A stretch of 64,000 nucleotides of DNA. Origin: Erwinia psidii (GTDB lineage Bacteria > Pseudomonadota > Gammaproteobacteria > Enterobacterales > Enterobacteriaceae). The notes below the pieces were generated by a model. That model was not told the origin of the DNA and did not search any database. It saw only the letters and a program-made list of their open reading frames with translations. Position 1 is the stretch's first letter. Every line of letters starts with the position of its first letter. The stretch spans positions 206,856 to 270,855 of the forward strand of contig NZ_RHHM01000006.1 in assembly GCF_003846135.1 (NCBI RefSeq), in the 5' to 3' direction. Made by a program: the position numbers and the translations under genes. Below, in pieces: positions 20,840 to 31,857 of the stretch.

Positions 20840-20951
20840 CGGACAAAATCCGCAATAAGTTGTCCATTCTGCCGCATTGCAGTTTTCAGGTTTGTCCTTT
20901 ACGGTTATGGCATTACAATTAGAGAAACTTTGCTGCTATCAGGACGCCGCC

Positions 20952-21230
20952 ATGATCGACCCCAAAAAAATTGAACAACTCGCACGCCAGGTTCATGAGG
21001 CAATGCCGAAAGGAATACGCGAGTTTGGTGACGACATTGAAAACAAAATCCGTCAGACTTTACAATCACAGCTGACGCGACTGGACCTTGTGAACCGCGA
21101 AGAATTTGATGTGCAGACCCAGGTGCTGCTTCGCACCCGCGAGAAACTGGCCGCGCTGGAGCAGCGTATTGCCGTACTTGAGGGCGGTAACGCAGCGGAA
21201 CCCACAGCGAAAAGTGAAGAACAGCCATAA
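20952..21230 (+). CDS. ubiK: Ubiquinone biosynthesis accessory factor UbiK
   Basis: A 92-residue BMFP-family protein (YqiC) that assists aerobic ubiquinone synthesis with Ubi[21 protein letters not shown] and [20 protein letters not shown] are the conserved N-terminal amphipathic helix and C-terminal trimeric coiled coil. The start at 20952 follows AGGACG and matches the family; upstream in-frame ATGs would add unrelated sequence. It is divergent from ribB and converges on hldE. Confidence 0.94.
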   Translation: MIDPKKIEQLARQVHEAMPKGIREFGDDIENKIRQTLQSQLTRLDLVNREEFDVQTQVLLRTREKLAALEQRIAVLEGGNAAEPTAKSEEQP

Positions 21231-21235
21231 CAGAA

Positions 21236-21258
21236 AAGGGCGATAGTTTATCGCCCTT
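21236..21258. terminator. Bidirectional terminator between ubiK and hldE
   Basis: AAGGGCGATA-GTT-TATCGCCCTT is a perfect 10-bp stem with a 3-base loop, six bases after ubiK. The minus-strand side is followed by TTCTG and the plus side by AACATT, so it can serve both converging genes. Confidence 0.75.
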
Positions 21259-21293
21259 AACATTACGGTCTTACGCTTTCACTTTCTGCCCGG

Positions 21294-22721
21294 TCAGTGA
21301 TTTGACCTGATAGCGTTGATAATGTTGGTTGTGGAGATGCCATCTTCAAAATTCAGCACCCGCACTTCCCCTCCGTTGGCCCAGACCTCTTTACTACCCG
21401 CAATATCTTCAGGTTTGTAGTCACCGCCTTTAACCAACAGGTCGGGCAGGATATCTGCAATCAGTCTCTGTGGTGTGTCCTCTTCAAACGACACTACCCA
21501 GTCCACCGCTTCGAGCGCACCCAGCACAATCATTCTGTTCACCAGTGGGTTGACCGGACGACTTTCACCTTTTAAACGTCTGGTGGAATCATCACTGTTA
21601 ACCGCAACGACCAGCCGATCGCCGAGTTTGCGGGCATTGGCCAGATAGGAAACGTGCCCGGCGTGCAGAATATCGAAGCAGCCATTGGTCATTACCACTT
21701 TCTCACCACGAAGACGGGCGAGGGCTACCGCCTCCCTGAGCTGCTCCTGGTTCATTACGCCAAAGCCTGATTCTGGCCGGGCGCGGATAGCATTCTCCAG
21801 TTCTACCGGTGAAACCGTGGATGTGCCAAGTTTTCCTACCACCACACCCGCCGCCGCGTTCGCCAAAAAACAGCTTTCTTCCAGCGAATTACCCGCTGCC
21901 AGTGCGGCAGCAAGGACACCGATAACCGTATCGCCCGCCCCCGTCACATCGTAAACTTCCTGCGCCTGAGTTGGCAGATGGAATGGTTCTTTACCCGGCT
22001 GTAACAACGTCATGCCATTTTCTGAACGGGTGACCAGCAGCGCTGACAGATCAAATTGCTGCATCAGTGCCATCCCCCTCGCCACGAGGTCAACGTCGTC
22101 TTTGCACTTACCCACCACCGCCTCAAATTCAGAAAGATTCGGCGTCAGGAGCGTCGCCCCCCGATAACGTTCGAAATCGGTTCCTTTCGGATCGACCAGC
22201 ACCGGGACATTCGCCTCGCGAGCAATACGAATAATGTCTTGCACACTTACCAGCGCGCCTTTGGCATAGTCAGATAACACCAGCGCACCAGCCTGCGGAA
22301 GTGCCTGACGAATACGCTGGTGCAGAGGTGCAACATCCACCCCCTCAAAGCCCTCTTCAAAATCCAGACGGATCAGCTGCTGGTTACGTGACAACACACG
22401 CAGCTTGGTAATGGTGGGATGAGTGGCAACCGCAACAAAATCGCAATGCACGTTTACACCACTCAGACTCTCATCCAACGCCCGCGCCGCATCATCAACC
22501 CCGGTTAATCCAACCAGATGTGATTGGGCGCCCAGTGAGGCGATGTTCATCGCCACGTTGGCTGCGCCGCCCGGGCGCTCTTCAACGTTATCCACTTTAA
22601 CCACCGGAACAGGTGCCTCAGGAGAAATACGGCTGGTCGGGCCGTACCAGTAACGATCTAACATCACGTCGCCAACGACAAGAACACCCGCACGGTTAAA
22701 ATCGGGCAGCGTAATTTTCAT
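21294..22721 (-). CDS. hldE: Bifunctional heptose kinase/ADP-heptose synthase
   Basis: Makes ADP-glycero-manno-heptose for the LPS inner core. Residues 1 to about 315 are a ribokinase-type sugar kinase ([45 protein letters not shown] with the catalytic Asp). Residues about 344-475 are the cytidylyltransferase-like domain with [16 protein letters not shown] (HxGH). The 475 residues match E. coli (477). It is the last gene of the ygiF-glnE-hldE unit. The product also yields ADP-heptose, the host ALPK1 ligand. Confidence 0.97.
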   Translation of the reverse strand: MKITLPDFNRAGVLVVGDVMLDRYWYGPTSRISPEAPVPVVKVDNVEERPGGAANVAMNIASLGAQSHLVGLTGVDDAARALDESLSGVNVHCDFVAVATHPTITKLRVLSRNQQLIRLDFEEGFEGVDVAPLHQRIRQALPQAGALVLSDYAKGALVSVQDIIRIAREANVPVLVDPKGTDFERYRGATLLTPNLSEFEAVVGKCKDDVDLVARGMALMQQFDLSALLVTRSENGMTLLQPGKEPFHLPTQAQEVYDVTGAGDTVIGVLAAALAAGNSLEESCFLANAAAGVVVGKLGTSTVSPVELENAIRARPESGFGVMNQEQLREAVALARLRGEKVVMTNGCFDILHAGHVSYLANARKLGDRLVVAVNSDDSTRRLKGESRPVNPLVNRMIVLGALEAVDWVVSFEEDTPQRLIADILPDLLVKGGDYKPEDIAGSKEVWANGGEVRVLNFEDGISTTNIINAIRSNH

Positions 22722-22825
22722 TCCAGATACTCCTGACCAGTGTCAAAAAAGATTGCGCGCGATAATAGCACAGACTGGGTAACACACACATTTCCCCTTA
22801 ATTCCTGCAGCAGATGCCATTGAGA

Positions 22826-25678
22826 CTAGACGCTCTGCGCTTTATCATCATCAAACCAGTACTGCCAGCTGGCGTTCACCACCGTTTTCTCCGCCGTAAA
22901 CCGTTCAGGAGGTACCTGTCCCGGCTGCTGCTGTAGGGCCAGATGATGCAGTTCGTTGCGCAACGTAACCCAGGCATGAGTAAGCGTCATTGCCTCATCG
23001 TCGTCAATCCGACCATTTTCCGCCATCTGCGCCAGAATACGCACGTTATCAGACCAGTGCGCCAGTCTGGGGTCCTCACACGCATAGCGTAAGACAAGAT
23101 ATTGGGTGATGAATTCAATATCAGTGATACCACCGCGATCGGCTTTAATGTCCCAGCGATCTTTATATTTGCTACCGAGGTGAGTGCGCATTTTCTCTCT
23201 CATCTCCCGCACCTCTTTTTTCAGCGTCTGTTCGTCACGTGGCAGGCATAAAACAGCACGACGAATCCGGTCAAACTTGTCACTCAGCGCCACATCACCA
23301 AATACGATACGCGCTCTCACCAGCGCCTGATGTTCCCAGGTCCAGGCCTCATTACGCTGGTACTCATCAAACGCATCGAAGGTGCTGACCAACATACCCG
23401 CTGCACCGGAAGGACGCAGGCGGGCATCCACCTCGTACAGAATGCCGGACGACGTGCGGGTACTGAACAGATGCATCACCCGCTGGGCCAGTCGAAGGTA
23501 AAACTGTCTGCCATCAATGTTGCGCTCACCCGTCGTGATGACCTCAGCAGGGCAGTCATGCAGAAAAACCAGATCCAAATCGGAACTGTAGCCCAGCTCC
23601 CAGCCGCCCAGTTTTCCATAGCCAATAACCGCGAAACCGCGCGCCTGCTCATCGTCAAGATGTGCAGGTCGCCCATAACGCTGTACCATCATCTGCCAGG
23701 CCTGCTGCACAACCTGCTCAATAATCGCTTCAGCCAGCCAGGTAAGGTGATCGCTCACTTTCATCACAGGCAGCGTTCCGGCGATGTCTGCCGCAGCAAT
23801 ACGCAGGTGCTGTGCCAGCTTGAACTGCCGCAGCGCCTCAAGCTGCTGCTCCTCATCCTCTTCCGGGATGCGCAACAAATACTGACGCAGTTCGCAGCGA
23901 TAAGCATCTGTCGCCGTCGGATGATACAGCGTCGCGGGATCGAGCAATTCATCCAGCAACAAAGGGTATCGTGCCAGCTGGCTGGCGATCATTGGCGATG
24001 CGGCACACAGGCGGATCAGGTGTTTTAACGCGCCATGATACTCGGTCAATAGCTCCAGATAGGTTGTCCGTGTGACAATCCCCAGTAGCAGAGGTGTCAG
24101 TCGATGCAGAATGATATCCGCATCGTCACGTGGGCAGACTTCGCACAGCAAACGAGGCATCAGTTGGTCCAGCGCCTGACGGCCTCGTGGGCCAATCGTG
24201 CGCTTATCAACATCCTGATGGAAAGCAGAGATAGTTTGTAGCAGGCGCTTACTTACTTTTGCATTCATCTGTGGCACCAGTGGTGCCAGCTCAGTTTCTT
24301 CCATACGATCCTGCCACAGCAGGCCATACTCCCCATTCACCTGGTTTTCACCCGCTTCCGGCGCGTCATCACCAATCAACTCGTCAAAAATAGCGCGGAC
24401 AGACGCCATATGCTGTTCCAGCTGTTGATGCAGTGCAGGCCATGACGCCGAAGCCATCGCCCATGCAAGGCGCTCACGGTTCAGTGGATCAACGGGCAGT
24501 GTCTGGGTCTGTTCATCGTTGATGCTCTGCAACAGGTTTTCCAGACGGCGCAAAAAAAGGTAGGCTTCGCTAAGCTGGCATGTCTGCTCAGACGACAGCA
24601 GATTAAGTTCACCAATAGCCCGTAGGGCGGGTAACAGCGCTCGCTGTTGCAGGCTACGTTCACGCCCACCGCGGATTAGCTGAAAAACCTGCACAATAAA
24701 CTCGATTTCCCGAATACCGCCTGCACCCAGTTTAATGTTATCAATCAGGCCACGCCGCCGCACTTCACGGGCTATCATACTTTTCATATTACGCAGCGAC
24801 TGGATCACGCTGAAATCAATGTAGCGCCGGTAAACAAACGGGCGGAGCATGTGCTGTAGCTCCCGACTCCAGCGGTCATCTGCATTTCCCATCAGCCGGG
24901 CTTTTACCATCGCATAGCGTTCCCAGTCACGTCCCTGCTCCTGGTAGTAGTCTTCCAGCGCGGCAAAACTCAACACCAACGGGCCGCTGTCGCCAAAAGG
25001 ACGCAGCCGCATATCCACGCGATAAACGAAACCATCTGCGGTGGGCTGATCGAGGACTTTAATCAGGCGCTGCCCCAGTCGGGTAAAAAATTGCGCGTTA
25101 TCCAGTTCACGACGGCCGCCTGTCGTCGTACCATTTTCTGGCCAGATGAAAATCAGATCGATATCAGACGAAAAATTCAGTTCACCACCGCCCAGCTTAC
25201 CCATCCCCAGGATCAGTAGCGGCTGAGCTTCACCGGCCGCGTTAACCGGCGTGCCCCATTCCCGACAGCATGCCTGCCACAACCACTCCTTTGCCGCGAC
25301 AATCAGCGTCTCTGCCAGTACGCTGAGCTGCTGAAGTGATGCTGCCGTGCTGCTGATTGCCAGCGTCTGCATCCACGCGATGCGGGTGAGCATATGACGG
25401 CGAAACAGTCGCAGTTGCCGCATCAGGGCATGTTCATCGCTGACTGAAACCAGTTCCGCCGCCAGCCAGCGCGCGTAGTGTTGCCACTCATCCTCTGCGG
25501 GCGCGTTCTCTCGCAGTGAATCAAGCCACTCCGGGTGGCGAACCAGGTTTTCGCTGATAAAGTCACTGAAAGCCAGCACGGCCTGCTCGGTGGCATTTAG
25601 CGGTCCCGCTGCCGTGGTAAGGCGCAAAACCTGCTCTGCTAACCTTTCAGGTAGTAACAATGAGGGTGATGGCAACAT
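22826..25678 (-). CDS. glnE: Glutamine synthetase adenylyltransferase/deadenylase
   Basis: Adds AMP to glutamine synthetase under nitrogen excess and removes it under limitation, directed by PII. It has two nucleotidyltransferase domains. The N-terminal deadenylase carries [18 protein letters not shown] (around residue 165) and the C-terminal adenylylase [18 protein letters not shown] (around residue 700), each with the paired catalytic Asp. The 950 residues are the normal length. It lies 49 bp downstream of ygiF and 104 bp upstream of hldE, the E. coli order. Confidence 0.97.
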   Translation of the reverse strand: MLPSPSLLLPERLAEQVLRLTTAAGPLNATEQAVLAFSDFISENLVRHPEWLDSLRENAPAEDEWQHYARWLAAELVSVSDEHALMRQLRLFRRHMLTRIAWMQTLAISSTAASLQQLSVLAETLIVAAKEWLWQACCREWGTPVNAAGEAQPLLILGMGKLGGGELNFSSDIDLIFIWPENGTTTGGRRELDNAQFFTRLGQRLIKVLDQPTADGFVYRVDMRLRPFGDSGPLVLSFAALEDYYQEQGRDWERYAMVKARLMGNADDRWSRELQHMLRPFVYRRYIDFSVIQSLRNMKSMIAREVRRRGLIDNIKLGAGGIREIEFIVQVFQLIRGGRERSLQQRALLPALRAIGELNLLSSEQTCQLSEAYLFLRRLENLLQSINDEQTQTLPVDPLNRERLAWAMASASWPALHQQLEQHMASVRAIFDELIGDDAPEAGENQVNGEYGLLWQDRMEETELAPLVPQMNAKVSKRLLQTISAFHQDVDKRTIGPRGRQALDQLMPRLLCEVCPRDDADIILHRLTPLLLGIVTRTTYLELLTEYHGALKHLIRLCAASPMIASQLARYPLLLDELLDPATLYHPTATDAYRCELRQYLLRIPEEDEEQQLEALRQFKLAQHLRIAAADIAGTLPVMKVSDHLTWLAEAIIEQVVQQAWQMMVQRYGRPAHLDDEQARGFAVIGYGKLGGWELGYSSDLDLVFLHDCPAEVITTGERNIDGRQFYLRLAQRVMHLFSTRTSSGILYEVDARLRPSGAAGMLVSTFDAFDEYQRNEAWTWEHQALVRARIVFGDVALSDKFDRIRRAVLCLPRDEQTLKKEVREMREKMRTHLGSKYKDRWDIKADRGGITDIEFITQYLVLRYACEDPRLAHWSDNVRILAQMAENGRIDDDEAMTLTHAWVTLRNELHHLALQQQPGQVPPERFTAEKTVVNASWQYWFDDDKAQSV

Positions 25679-25727
25679 AAAGGCTCCCTGAATGCGTTAT
25701 GTCAACCTGCCGCGTATGCGGCCAGGT

Positions 25728-27032
25728 TCAGATGTTGCCGTTCTTCCAGAAGACAGCCTGCTTCATGGCCTGACGACACTGGCTCTCCAGCCAGACTTCC
25801 TGCCCGGATTCGATAGCCTGAGCCAGTTGCTGCCAGTTATTGAGCCAGCTATCCACCGCGGCAGGATCGTAAGCACCCGCAAGTAAACGAGTTGCCAGCA
25901 ACTGCCTATGCAGCCGGGGCAGTTTGTCCTGATATTCATTCAGCTGATGCACTCGCCCGAAGACGTCTTTCAAATCAGCAGAGATACGACCCAGCATAAT
26001 ATCACTGAAACGCTTGAAGGAGCTTTGTAAGCGACCGTTGGTGTTAGCATCAACGAAATTGCGCCAGCGCTCGCTGGCCAGCCAGTCAGTAAGCGCTAAC
26101 TGGGTTTGCAGCCAGAGCGGACTGAAGCAAAGCGTTTCTGCCGGCACCGTATCATCCAGCAGGGACAGTTCCAGGCTTGCCAGCAACTGGCGAAGTTCAC
26201 CACTGGCTTTACGTGGAACCAACCCACCAAACAGCGAAAAAGTCTGACGCAGGGTTTCCAGCGCCTGATAAATTTCACCCCGCGCGGCCCGGTTGCCACC
26301 AAGCCAGAGTTCTTCGTGATACTGCCACTGACTCAGCGCCAGCATAAAAGCAGCACGCATACCCTGCTCAACCGTGGCTTTCGGTTCTGTTGTCATTACC
26401 GGAACAGGACGCAGGTCACGAGGCGGATTACCTTTTGCCAGCGCATAACCTCTGGCTGCCTTACTCAGGCTACCCAGCCGCAATCCTCCCACCACGGTCA
26501 GCTCGGCCGCAAAGGCCAGCAGATCATCGCGCTGACCACTTTTCAGTTCCAGCTCAATTTCGTTCAGCGCTTCGCTGCGTTCACCGGCGACAATCTTACC
26601 GGTATCAAAAGCCACTTCGATCTCGCTGTTAAGGTAAGTAACCACCCACTTTTCACGCACAAAATGGGTGCTGAACAGTGGATTAAGTTGCCGCTGTAAA
26701 GCAGCAACATCGCAGCCTTCTGGCCAGATCCCGAGGGGTAGTCTGAAAAGATCCAGCACCGGTTTTTCCACCGGCACATTGTATTCCGGTCGCTGGTGCA
26801 GGCCACCAACCGTTTGCCCTGCAGTTTTCAGCGTCATCTCATAGCGGTCGCCAAAACCGCGAATACGCAATCCCATATCCCATTGCCGTAGCTGGCTGTC
26901 TGCCGTCTCGTAGTAGATATTGCTCAGTTTTTGCCCTGAACCGTGCTGATGCGGCCAGCCAGCCAACAGAACGGGTATTTTTTGTGCACCTTCAGGCGTG
27001 GCAATGAACTTTAATTCGATTTCGATGGTCAT
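25728..27032 (-). CDS. ygiF: Inorganic triphosphatase (CYTH-CHAD protein) YgiF
   Basis: Hydrolyses tripolyphosphate. The N-terminal CYTH domain begins MTIEIELKF with the ExExK metal/phosphate signature and continues with NIYYETADSQLRQWDMGLRI. A C-terminal helical CHAD domain (about residues 220-434) contains histidine-bearing helices such as WQYHEELWLGGN and VHQLNEYQDKLPRLHRQL, thought to bind polyphosphate. Its 434 residues match E. coli YgiF (433). It leads the leftward unit with glnE and hldE and is divergent from ygiM. Confidence 0.95.
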   Translation of the reverse strand: MTIEIELKFIATPEGAQKIPVLLAGWPHQHGSGQKLSNIYYETADSQLRQWDMGLRIRGFGDRYEMTLKTAGQTVGGLHQRPEYNVPVEKPVLDLFRLPLGIWPEGCDVAALQRQLNPLFSTHFVREKWVVTYLNSEIEVAFDTGKIVAGERSEALNEIELELKSGQRDDLLAFAAELTVVGGLRLGSLSKAARGYALAKGNPPRDLRPVPVMTTEPKATVEQGMRAAFMLALSQWQYHEELWLGGNRAARGEIYQALETLRQTFSLFGGLVPRKASGELRQLLASLELSLLDDTVPAETLCFSPLWLQTQLALTDWLASERWRNFVDANTNGRLQSSFKRFSDIMLGRISADLKDVFGRVHQLNEYQDKLPRLHRQLLATRLLAGAYDPAAVDSWLNNWQQLAQAIESGQEVWLESQCRQAMKQAVFWKNGNI

Positions 27033-27237
27033 ATTTTTTTATCAGTTAGTTACCGGCATGGTCAGTACGTTATCACGGTGAAGAGTAATGCAGAAATGCC
27101 GAGGCTGTCCTGACTTTACTGGCATTTTGCGTGTTGTTTCGCAGGAGAGAGACCAGGACAGTTCTCATTCAGCTTTGTGCGTGCCCCTCTCAGACTGTGC
27201 CATCACTTTTGTTGAGAACTTACGTAAAAGATATCGA

Positions 27238-27858
27238 ATGAAAAAAACGCATCTTATTGGTCTTACTGTACTGACTTTCAGCGTTGCCGCATCCGTTCAC
27301 GCCGAAGAAAAACGCTACATTTCTGACGAGCTTTCAACCTGGGTGCGCAGTGGTCCCAGCGACAGCTATCGTCTGGTGGGTACTCTCAATGCAGGGGAAG
27401 AAGTCGCCTTGCTACAAACCGATGACAGTACGCATTATGCTCAAATACGTGATGCTAATGGCCGTACAACCTGGATACCGCAGGCGCAGTTAAGCCAGCA
27501 ACCCAGTATCCGCACCCGCGTTCCACAGCTTGAACAGCAGGTTAAAGATCTGACCGATAAGCTTTCAAATATCGACAACAGCTGGAACCAACGCACCGCG
27601 GAAATGCAGAAAAAAGTAGCGGGCAGCGACAGTGCTATCAACAGTCTGAAGGATGAAAATCAGAAACTGAAAAACGAGCTTATTGTGGCACAGAAAAAAG
27701 TCAGCGCCGCGAATGTTCAGCTCGATGATAAACAACGCACCATTATAATGCAGTGGTTTATGTACGGTGGCGGCGTTGCCGGCGTTGGCCTGTTACTTGG
27801 ACTGTTCCTTCCCCACATGATCCCAAGCCGCAAAAAGAAAGACCGTTGGATGAACTGA
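27238..27858 (+). CDS. ygiM: SH3-domain inner-membrane protein YgiM
   Basis: A 206-residue envelope protein (TIGR04211 type). The N-terminal signal MKKTHLIGLTVLTFSVAASV ends at HAEEK. A bacterial SH3 domain follows (YISDELSTWVRSGPS to WIPQAQLS). Then comes a coiled coil of about residues 100-165, a transmembrane helix (GVAGVGLLLGLFLPHMI) and a basic cytoplasmic tail. The start at 27238 is set by the signal peptide; the frame is open 50 codons upstream without support. E. coli ygiM (htrG) is its orthologue; function unclear. Confidence 0.93.
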   Translation: MKKTHLIGLTVLTFSVAASVHAEEKRYISDELSTWVRSGPSDSYRLVGTLNAGEEVALLQTDDSTHYAQIRDANGRTTWIPQAQLSQQPSIRTRVPQLEQQVKDLTDKLSNIDNSWNQRTAEMQKKVAGSDSAINSLKDENQKLKNELIVAQKKVSAANVQLDDKQRTIIMQWFMYGGGVAGVGLLLGLFLPHMIPSRKKKDRWMN

Positions 27859-27908
27859 TTTTATTTCTTTGTTCACCGTCAGACTGTTCATCCGTTGAGT
27901 TAAGTAGC

Positions 27909-27948
27909 ACGGTTACCGACATGCTTCGATGTCCGTAACCGTCTTTTC
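27909..27948 (+). terminator. Terminator after ygiM
   Basis: ACGGTTACCGACAT-GCTTCG-ATGTCCGTAACCGT forms a 14-bp stem with one C-C mismatch and a stable loop, followed by CTTTTCT. Confidence 0.85.
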
Positions 27949-28038
27949 TGGCGTCACGTTTCTTCCCTTTCCCGCAGCAATGTGGCAGCTTCTCCACTTC
28001 GCGTATGATGTCCTGACCAATCAGTGAGGAGCACAGTA

Positions 28039-29286
28039 GTGAAGATTTATCTTGTTGGTGGCGCGGTACGCGATGCCCTGTTAGATCTGCCGGTCAAAGA
28101 CAGGGACTGGGTGGTGGTCGGCGCCTCCCCCGAAGAGATGTTGCAGCAGGGCTACCAACAGGTGGGGCGTGATTTCCCGGTGTTCCTGCACCCCAGCACT
28201 CAGCAGGAATATGCACTGGCCCGCACTGAACGCAAGCACGGCAGTGGCTATACCGGCTTTGTCTGTTATTCCGCCCCGGATGTCACCCTCGAACAGGACT
28301 TACAGCGTCGAGACCTGACCATCAATGCCATCGCCCAGGATCAGGATGGCAGCTATTACGACCCCTGCGGCGGCCGCAATGATTTGGCACAACGGCTGCT
28401 CCGTCACGTTTCTCCTGCCTTTAATGAAGATCCGCTGCGGGTACTACGTGTGGCACGCTTTGCGGCTCGCTTTGCGCACCTGAATTTTACCGTGGCGGAT
28501 GAGACACTGGCGTTGATGCGTGCAATGGCTGAGAGTGGGGAGCTGAACACCCTGACAGCTGAACGGGTGTGGAAAGAGACGGAAAAAGCGCTGGAAACCC
28601 CTCATCCTGAGGTCTACTTTCAGCTGTTGCGCGATTGCGGCGCACTGGCAGTGCTTTTTCCTGAACTTGACAACCTTTATGGCGTTCCGGCACCGGCAAG
28701 ATGGCATCCCGAAATCGATACGGGTGTGCATACGCTGATGACCCTGGCTATGGCTGCCCGGCTTAGTGAAGAGGTCGCCGTCCGTTTTGCCACCCTTTTT
28801 CATGACGTGGGCAAAGCGCTAACTCCCCGTGAAAAATGGCCCAGTCACCATGGTCATGGGCTGGCCGGTGTCCCGCTGGTAGAAAACCTGTGTCGGCGAT
28901 TACGGGTTCCCAATGCGCTACGGGATCTGGCTCTGCTGGTGGCTGAGTTCCACGATCTGATCCATGTGGTTGAGCGACAGACTCCTGAGACGCTGGTTGC
29001 CCTCTTTGACCGTATTGATGCCTGGCGAAAACCACATCGGGTGGAGCAGATTGCCCTGACCAGCGAGGCTGATGTCCGTGGTCGTGCTGGGTTTGAGCAT
29101 AAGACTTATCCGCAGGGGAACTATCTGCGTGAAGCCTTTGCGTTGACGCAGAATGTCCCCATAAAAGAAGTGGTCGCGGCAGGCTATAAGGGAGCAGAAG
29201 TTCGCGAAGAGTTAACCAAAAGACGCATTGCCATGCTGAGACAGTGGCAAGAAAACCACCCGCTATCCAGAACCGAAATGAAGTGA
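28039..29286 (+). CDS. cca: Multifunctional tRNA nucleotidyltransferase (CCA-adding enzyme)
   Basis: Adds or repairs the 3' CCA of tRNAs. The 415-residue enterobacterial form has the class II catalytic head ([20 protein letters not shown] then RDWVVVGA, with the [11 protein letters not shown] motif and [13 protein letters not shown]) and a C-terminal HD phosphohydrolase domain ([10 protein letters not shown]). GTG at 28039 is the start: it matches the family KIYLVGG N-terminus and has GAGGAG eight bases upstream. An earlier GTG at 28024 is in frame but lies before the site. Confidence 0.96.
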   Translation: MKIYLVGGAVRDALLDLPVKDRDWVVVGASPEEMLQQGYQQVGRDFPVFLHPSTQQEYALARTERKHGSGYTGFVCYSAPDVTLEQDLQRRDLTINAIAQDQDGSYYDPCGGRNDLAQRLLRHVSPAFNEDPLRVLRVARFAARFAHLNFTVADETLALMRAMAESGELNTLTAERVWKETEKALETPHPEVYFQLLRDCGALAVLFPELDNLYGVPAPARWHPEIDTGVHTLMTLAMAARLSEEVAVRFATLFHDVGKALTPREKWPSHHGHGLAGVPLVENLCRRLRVPNALRDLALLVAEFHDLIHVVERQTPETLVALFDRIDAWRKPHRVEQIALTSEADVRGRAGFEHKTYPQGNYLREAFALTQNVPIKEVVAAGYKGAEVREELTKRRIAMLRQWQENHPLSRTEMK

Positions 29287-29328
29287 CCTCCACCGGGAGA
29301 CAGGCTTGTCTGCCGGCATGAGGTCACT
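29282..29328. repeat. Long hairpin overlapping the cca stop codon
   Basis: AGTGACCTC (29282-29290) pairs exactly with GAGGTCACT (29320-29328). Inside, CCGG/CCGG and AGACA-GGCT-TGTCT extend the stem with one mismatch and a small bulge. There is no T-run on the plus side, so it is terminator-like or an mRNA-stabilising structure between converging cca and uppP. Confidence 0.6.
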
Positions 29329-29389
29329 GCCCCTAACTCGCCGGATATCCAACTTTTGGGGAATTCTTCATGCGGGTTGGTGCTTGTTT

Positions 29390-30214
29390 TCAGATCTGAA
29401 CAAAGAGAAACCAGACCCCAATCGCCACAATGAAGCGATAGATAGCAAAAGGCACAAAAGAGATATTCTGGATCAGTTTCAGGAACACCTTAATGGCAAT
29501 CAGCGCGACAATAAAGGCGGTGATAAAGCCAACGGCAAACATTGGCAAATCTGCCAGGCTTAAAAAGCCCCTGCTCTTATACAGGTCGAGAACAGTGGCG
29601 CCCAGCATCATCGGTACAGCAAGGATGAAAGAGAACTCCGATGCCGCATACCGACTCACGCCCATAAGCATCCCGCCAGAGATGGTGGCCCCGGAACGGG
29701 AGAAGCCAGGCCATAACGCCAGACACTGGAAACAGCCAATCACAAACGCCTGCCGGTATGTCATATCATCAATCCCGACAGCTTTGGGCTGCTTTGGTTT
29801 GAGAAATTCAGCCGCCAGCAGCAGCACACCACCGACCACCAGCGCATACATCACGTTCACCGGATTAAATAACAATTTAATTTTATCGTGGAAAATCAGA
29901 CCAATGACCACGGCTGGCACCATACCCAACAGAATGTGGATCAGGGTCAGATGACCTTTACCCGTACCCTCATGTGGAACTTTACCAAAATGGATACCGA
30001 TCAGTCCGAATAAGCGACGCCAGAACATCACTACCACGGCCAGAATAGAGCCCAGCTGAATAACGACTTCAAAGGTATCTGCCTTGTCTCCTTCAAACCC
30101 AAGCAGATGACCAACAATAATCATATGCCCGGTGGAAGAGACAGGCAGAAACTCTGTTAATCCCTCAACAATGCCCAGTATTGCTGCCACCCATAGCTGA
30201 TGTAGATCTGCCAT
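29390..30214 (-). CDS. uppP: Undecaprenyl-diphosphatase
   Basis: Recycles undecaprenyl diphosphate, the lipid carrier for peptidoglycan and O-antigen, in the inner membrane (BacA family). The 274-residue multi-pass protein has the [20 protein letters not shown] motif near the N-terminus and [20 protein letters not shown] in the second half, the catalytic acidic and Ser/Arg signatures. The ATG at 30214 follows AGGGG at good spacing; a TTG one codon earlier is less likely. Confidence 0.97.
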   Translation of the reverse strand: MADLHQLWVAAILGIVEGLTEFLPVSSTGHMIIVGHLLGFEGDKADTFEVVIQLGSILAVVVMFWRRLFGLIGIHFGKVPHEGTGKGHLTLIHILLGMVPAVVIGLIFHDKIKLLFNPVNVMYALVVGGVLLLAAEFLKPKQPKAVGIDDMTYRQAFVIGCFQCLALWPGFSRSGATISGGMLMGVSRYAASEFSFILAVPMMLGATVLDLYKSRGFLSLADLPMFAVGFITAFIVALIAIKVFLKLIQNISFVPFAIYRFIVAIGVWFLFVQI

Positions 30215-30357
30215 CAAATACCCCTATCCGCTAAAAAAAACATTAAAAAGGCGGTCGCTGTATGCTACCGCCGAAATTTTGTCAGCCCTGGGTTAGGCCA
30301 ACCTTAAGACAGTCCATAATGTCGTTCGCTTTAAGTGTGATGGCAATCACTCTGACT

Positions 30358-30717
30358 TTATTTCGGATTAGTCCCGCGCTCAATAATTACTCCCACCTGA
30401 GTGGCATGGGCAACTGCGCCAGGTTTGCTGAGTTTGATACGCACCCAGGGGGTAGCGAACTGCGTCAGTAATAAGCTGGCAACCTCTTCCGCCACCCGCT
30501 CCACCAGCGCGAACCTGCCGCTGGCTACATAATTAATAATGGCCTCAGAGACCTCGGCGTAGCTCAGGCAGTCTTTCACATCATCGCTGGCCGCTGCCTG
30601 ACGATTGTCCCAGGCGAGTTCAACATCGAACACCAGCTTTTGCTGAATGGTTTGTTCCCAGTCATAGACACCAATGGTGGTGATGATGGAAAGTTGTTCT
30701 ATAAATACGATATCCAT
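30358..30717 (-). CDS. folB: Dihydroneopterin aldolase/epimerase
   Basis: Folate pathway enzyme converting 7,8-dihydroneopterin to hydroxymethyl-dihydropterin and glycolaldehyde. The 119 residues show MDIVFIEQLSIITTIGVYDW with the family IGVYDWE motif, LSYAEVSEAI and ALVERVAEEVA, which carries the catalytic Glu, and a C-terminal KLSKPGAV with the lysine. It is divergent from plsY, as in E. coli. Confidence 0.96.
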   Translation of the reverse strand: MDIVFIEQLSIITTIGVYDWEQTIQQKLVFDVELAWDNRQAAASDDVKDCLSYAEVSEAIINYVASGRFALVERVAEEVASLLLTQFATPWVRIKLSKPGAVAHATQVGVIIERGTNPK

Positions 30718-30824
30718 GATGTCACTCTCTGTTTTTGTGGTTGCCGGATACCACTTCCAGCATTTTATGCGTATTATCCACAGATGATGAGTTCAAAACG
30801 ACCCCAGCAAGATGGAACGGTGTT

Positions 30825-31421
30825 ATGAGTGTATTCGCGCTTGGTATGATTGTTTTCGCGTATCTTTGCGGCTCTGTTTCCAGCGCAATTCTGGTGTGCC
30901 GACTGTTCAGATTACCGGATCCCCGTCAGCATGGTTCCGGCAATCCCGGTGCGACTAACGTATTACGCATTGGTGGCAAGGTTCCGGCGCTGGCTGTGCT
31001 GTTTTTCGATATTCTCAAAGGTATGCTGCCTGTCTGGCTGGCTTACCATTACGGCGTCAGCCCGTTTTATCTTGGTCTGACGGCCATCGCAGCCTGCCTT
31101 GGCCACATTTATCCGGTATTCTTTCACTTCAAAGGCGGAAAAGGCGTTGCCACCGCCTTTGGTGCCATCGCGCCAATAGGATGGGATTTGACCGGATTGA
31201 TGACCGGAACCTGGCTGCTGACCGTGTTGCTGAGCGGCTACTCTTCGCTGGGGGCCATTATCAGTGCACTGATTGCACCGTTTTACGTCTGGTGGTTTAA
31301 ACCACAGTTCACCTTTCCCGTCGCCATGCTCTCGTGTCTGGTCCTGCTACGTCATCACGACAATATTCAGCGACTGTGGCGCAGGCAGGAACCGAAAATA
31401 TGGAAGAAAACACGAAAATAG
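30825..31421 (+). CDS. plsY: Glycerol-3-phosphate acyltransferase PlsY
   Basis: Inner-membrane enzyme that acylates glycerol 3-phosphate from acyl-phosphate, the first step of phospholipid synthesis. The 198 residues contain the three family motifs: [33 protein letters not shown] and the C-terminal [18 protein letters not shown]. The start at 30825 gives [17 protein letters not shown] with a GGAACGG site; the open frame upstream is not coding. Confidence 0.96.
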   Translation: MSVFALGMIVFAYLCGSVSSAILVCRLFRLPDPRQHGSGNPGATNVLRIGGKVPALAVLFFDILKGMLPVWLAYHYGVSPFYLGLTAIAACLGHIYPVFFHFKGGKGVATAFGAIAPIGWDLTGLMTGTWLLTVLLSGYSSLGAIISALIAPFYVWWFKPQFTFPVAMLSCLVLLRHHDNIQRLWRRQEPKIWKKTRK

Positions 31422-31457
31422 CGTTTTAAAACATACAATTACTCAGATAGCACCTCT

Positions 31458-31486
31458 TTGAAATACCCTGTTGTAATCATTATAAT
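31458..31486 (+). promoter_or_regulatory. Consensus sigma-70 promoter of microcin-like gene
   Basis: TTGAAA (31458-31463), a 17-bp spacer and a perfect TATAAT (31481-31486). It starts 36 bp after the plsY stop and gives a leader of about 60 bases before the ATG at 31551. Confidence 0.75.
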
Positions 31487-31550
31487 AATCACACCACTCA
31501 ATTGAATGGTATGAATTAGCCTCAATAAAACTGATTACAAGGAGTTGTAA

Positions 31551-31838
31551 ATGAGAGAATTATCGCTGCAGGAAGTGTCTCAGGTTAACGGTGCAGGTGT
31601 TATTCAGGACACATTAAGCAGCGTTGGTGGAAAAATCGGCAACAGTTTATATGGGCTGATTTCAAATATAACCATTGAAGTTCCAGTCCTCGGAAGTGTC
31701 TCTTTAGGTTCCATACTGCCCGATGCTGGCGCGAGTCTGGGCTCCAGCATCGGTAGCCAGATTGGCGGAACCGTTGAAAACCTACTTGCCAGCATTCCTG
31801 TCATCGGTTCCTGGCTGAACAGCTTGCTGGGTAACTAA
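31551..31838 (+). CDS. Class II microcin-like bacteriocin precursor (orphan)
   Basis: A 95-residue peptide with a leader typical of peptidase-containing ABC-exported microcins and double-glycine bacteriocins: MRELSLQEVSQVNGAG, close to the MR(E/T)L(S/T)LxE(V/L)xxVxGG pattern, with a Gly-Ala type processing site after residue 15. The predicted mature part (about 80 residues) lacks Cys, is Ser/Gly/Ile/Leu-rich and has repeated small-residue spacing (GASLGSSIGSQIGGTVENLL), suited to membrane insertion. A strong AAGGAG site and its own promoter and stem-loop frame it. No CvaA/CvaB exporter or immunity gene is adjacent, although tolC is in the window. Activity is inferred. Confidence 0.7.
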   Translation: MRELSLQEVSQVNGAGVIQDTLSSVGGKIGNSLYGLISNITIEVPVLGSVSLGSILPDAGASLGSSIGSQIGGTVENLLASIPVIGSWLNSLLGN

Positions 31839-31857
31839 CAGACTCACACAAGACTAT

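Noticed and set aside
23330..24028. 232-codon plus-strand frame
   Set aside because: Antisense shadow inside glnE.
28763..29293. 176-codon minus-strand frame
   Set aside because: Antisense shadow of cca, which is well supported.
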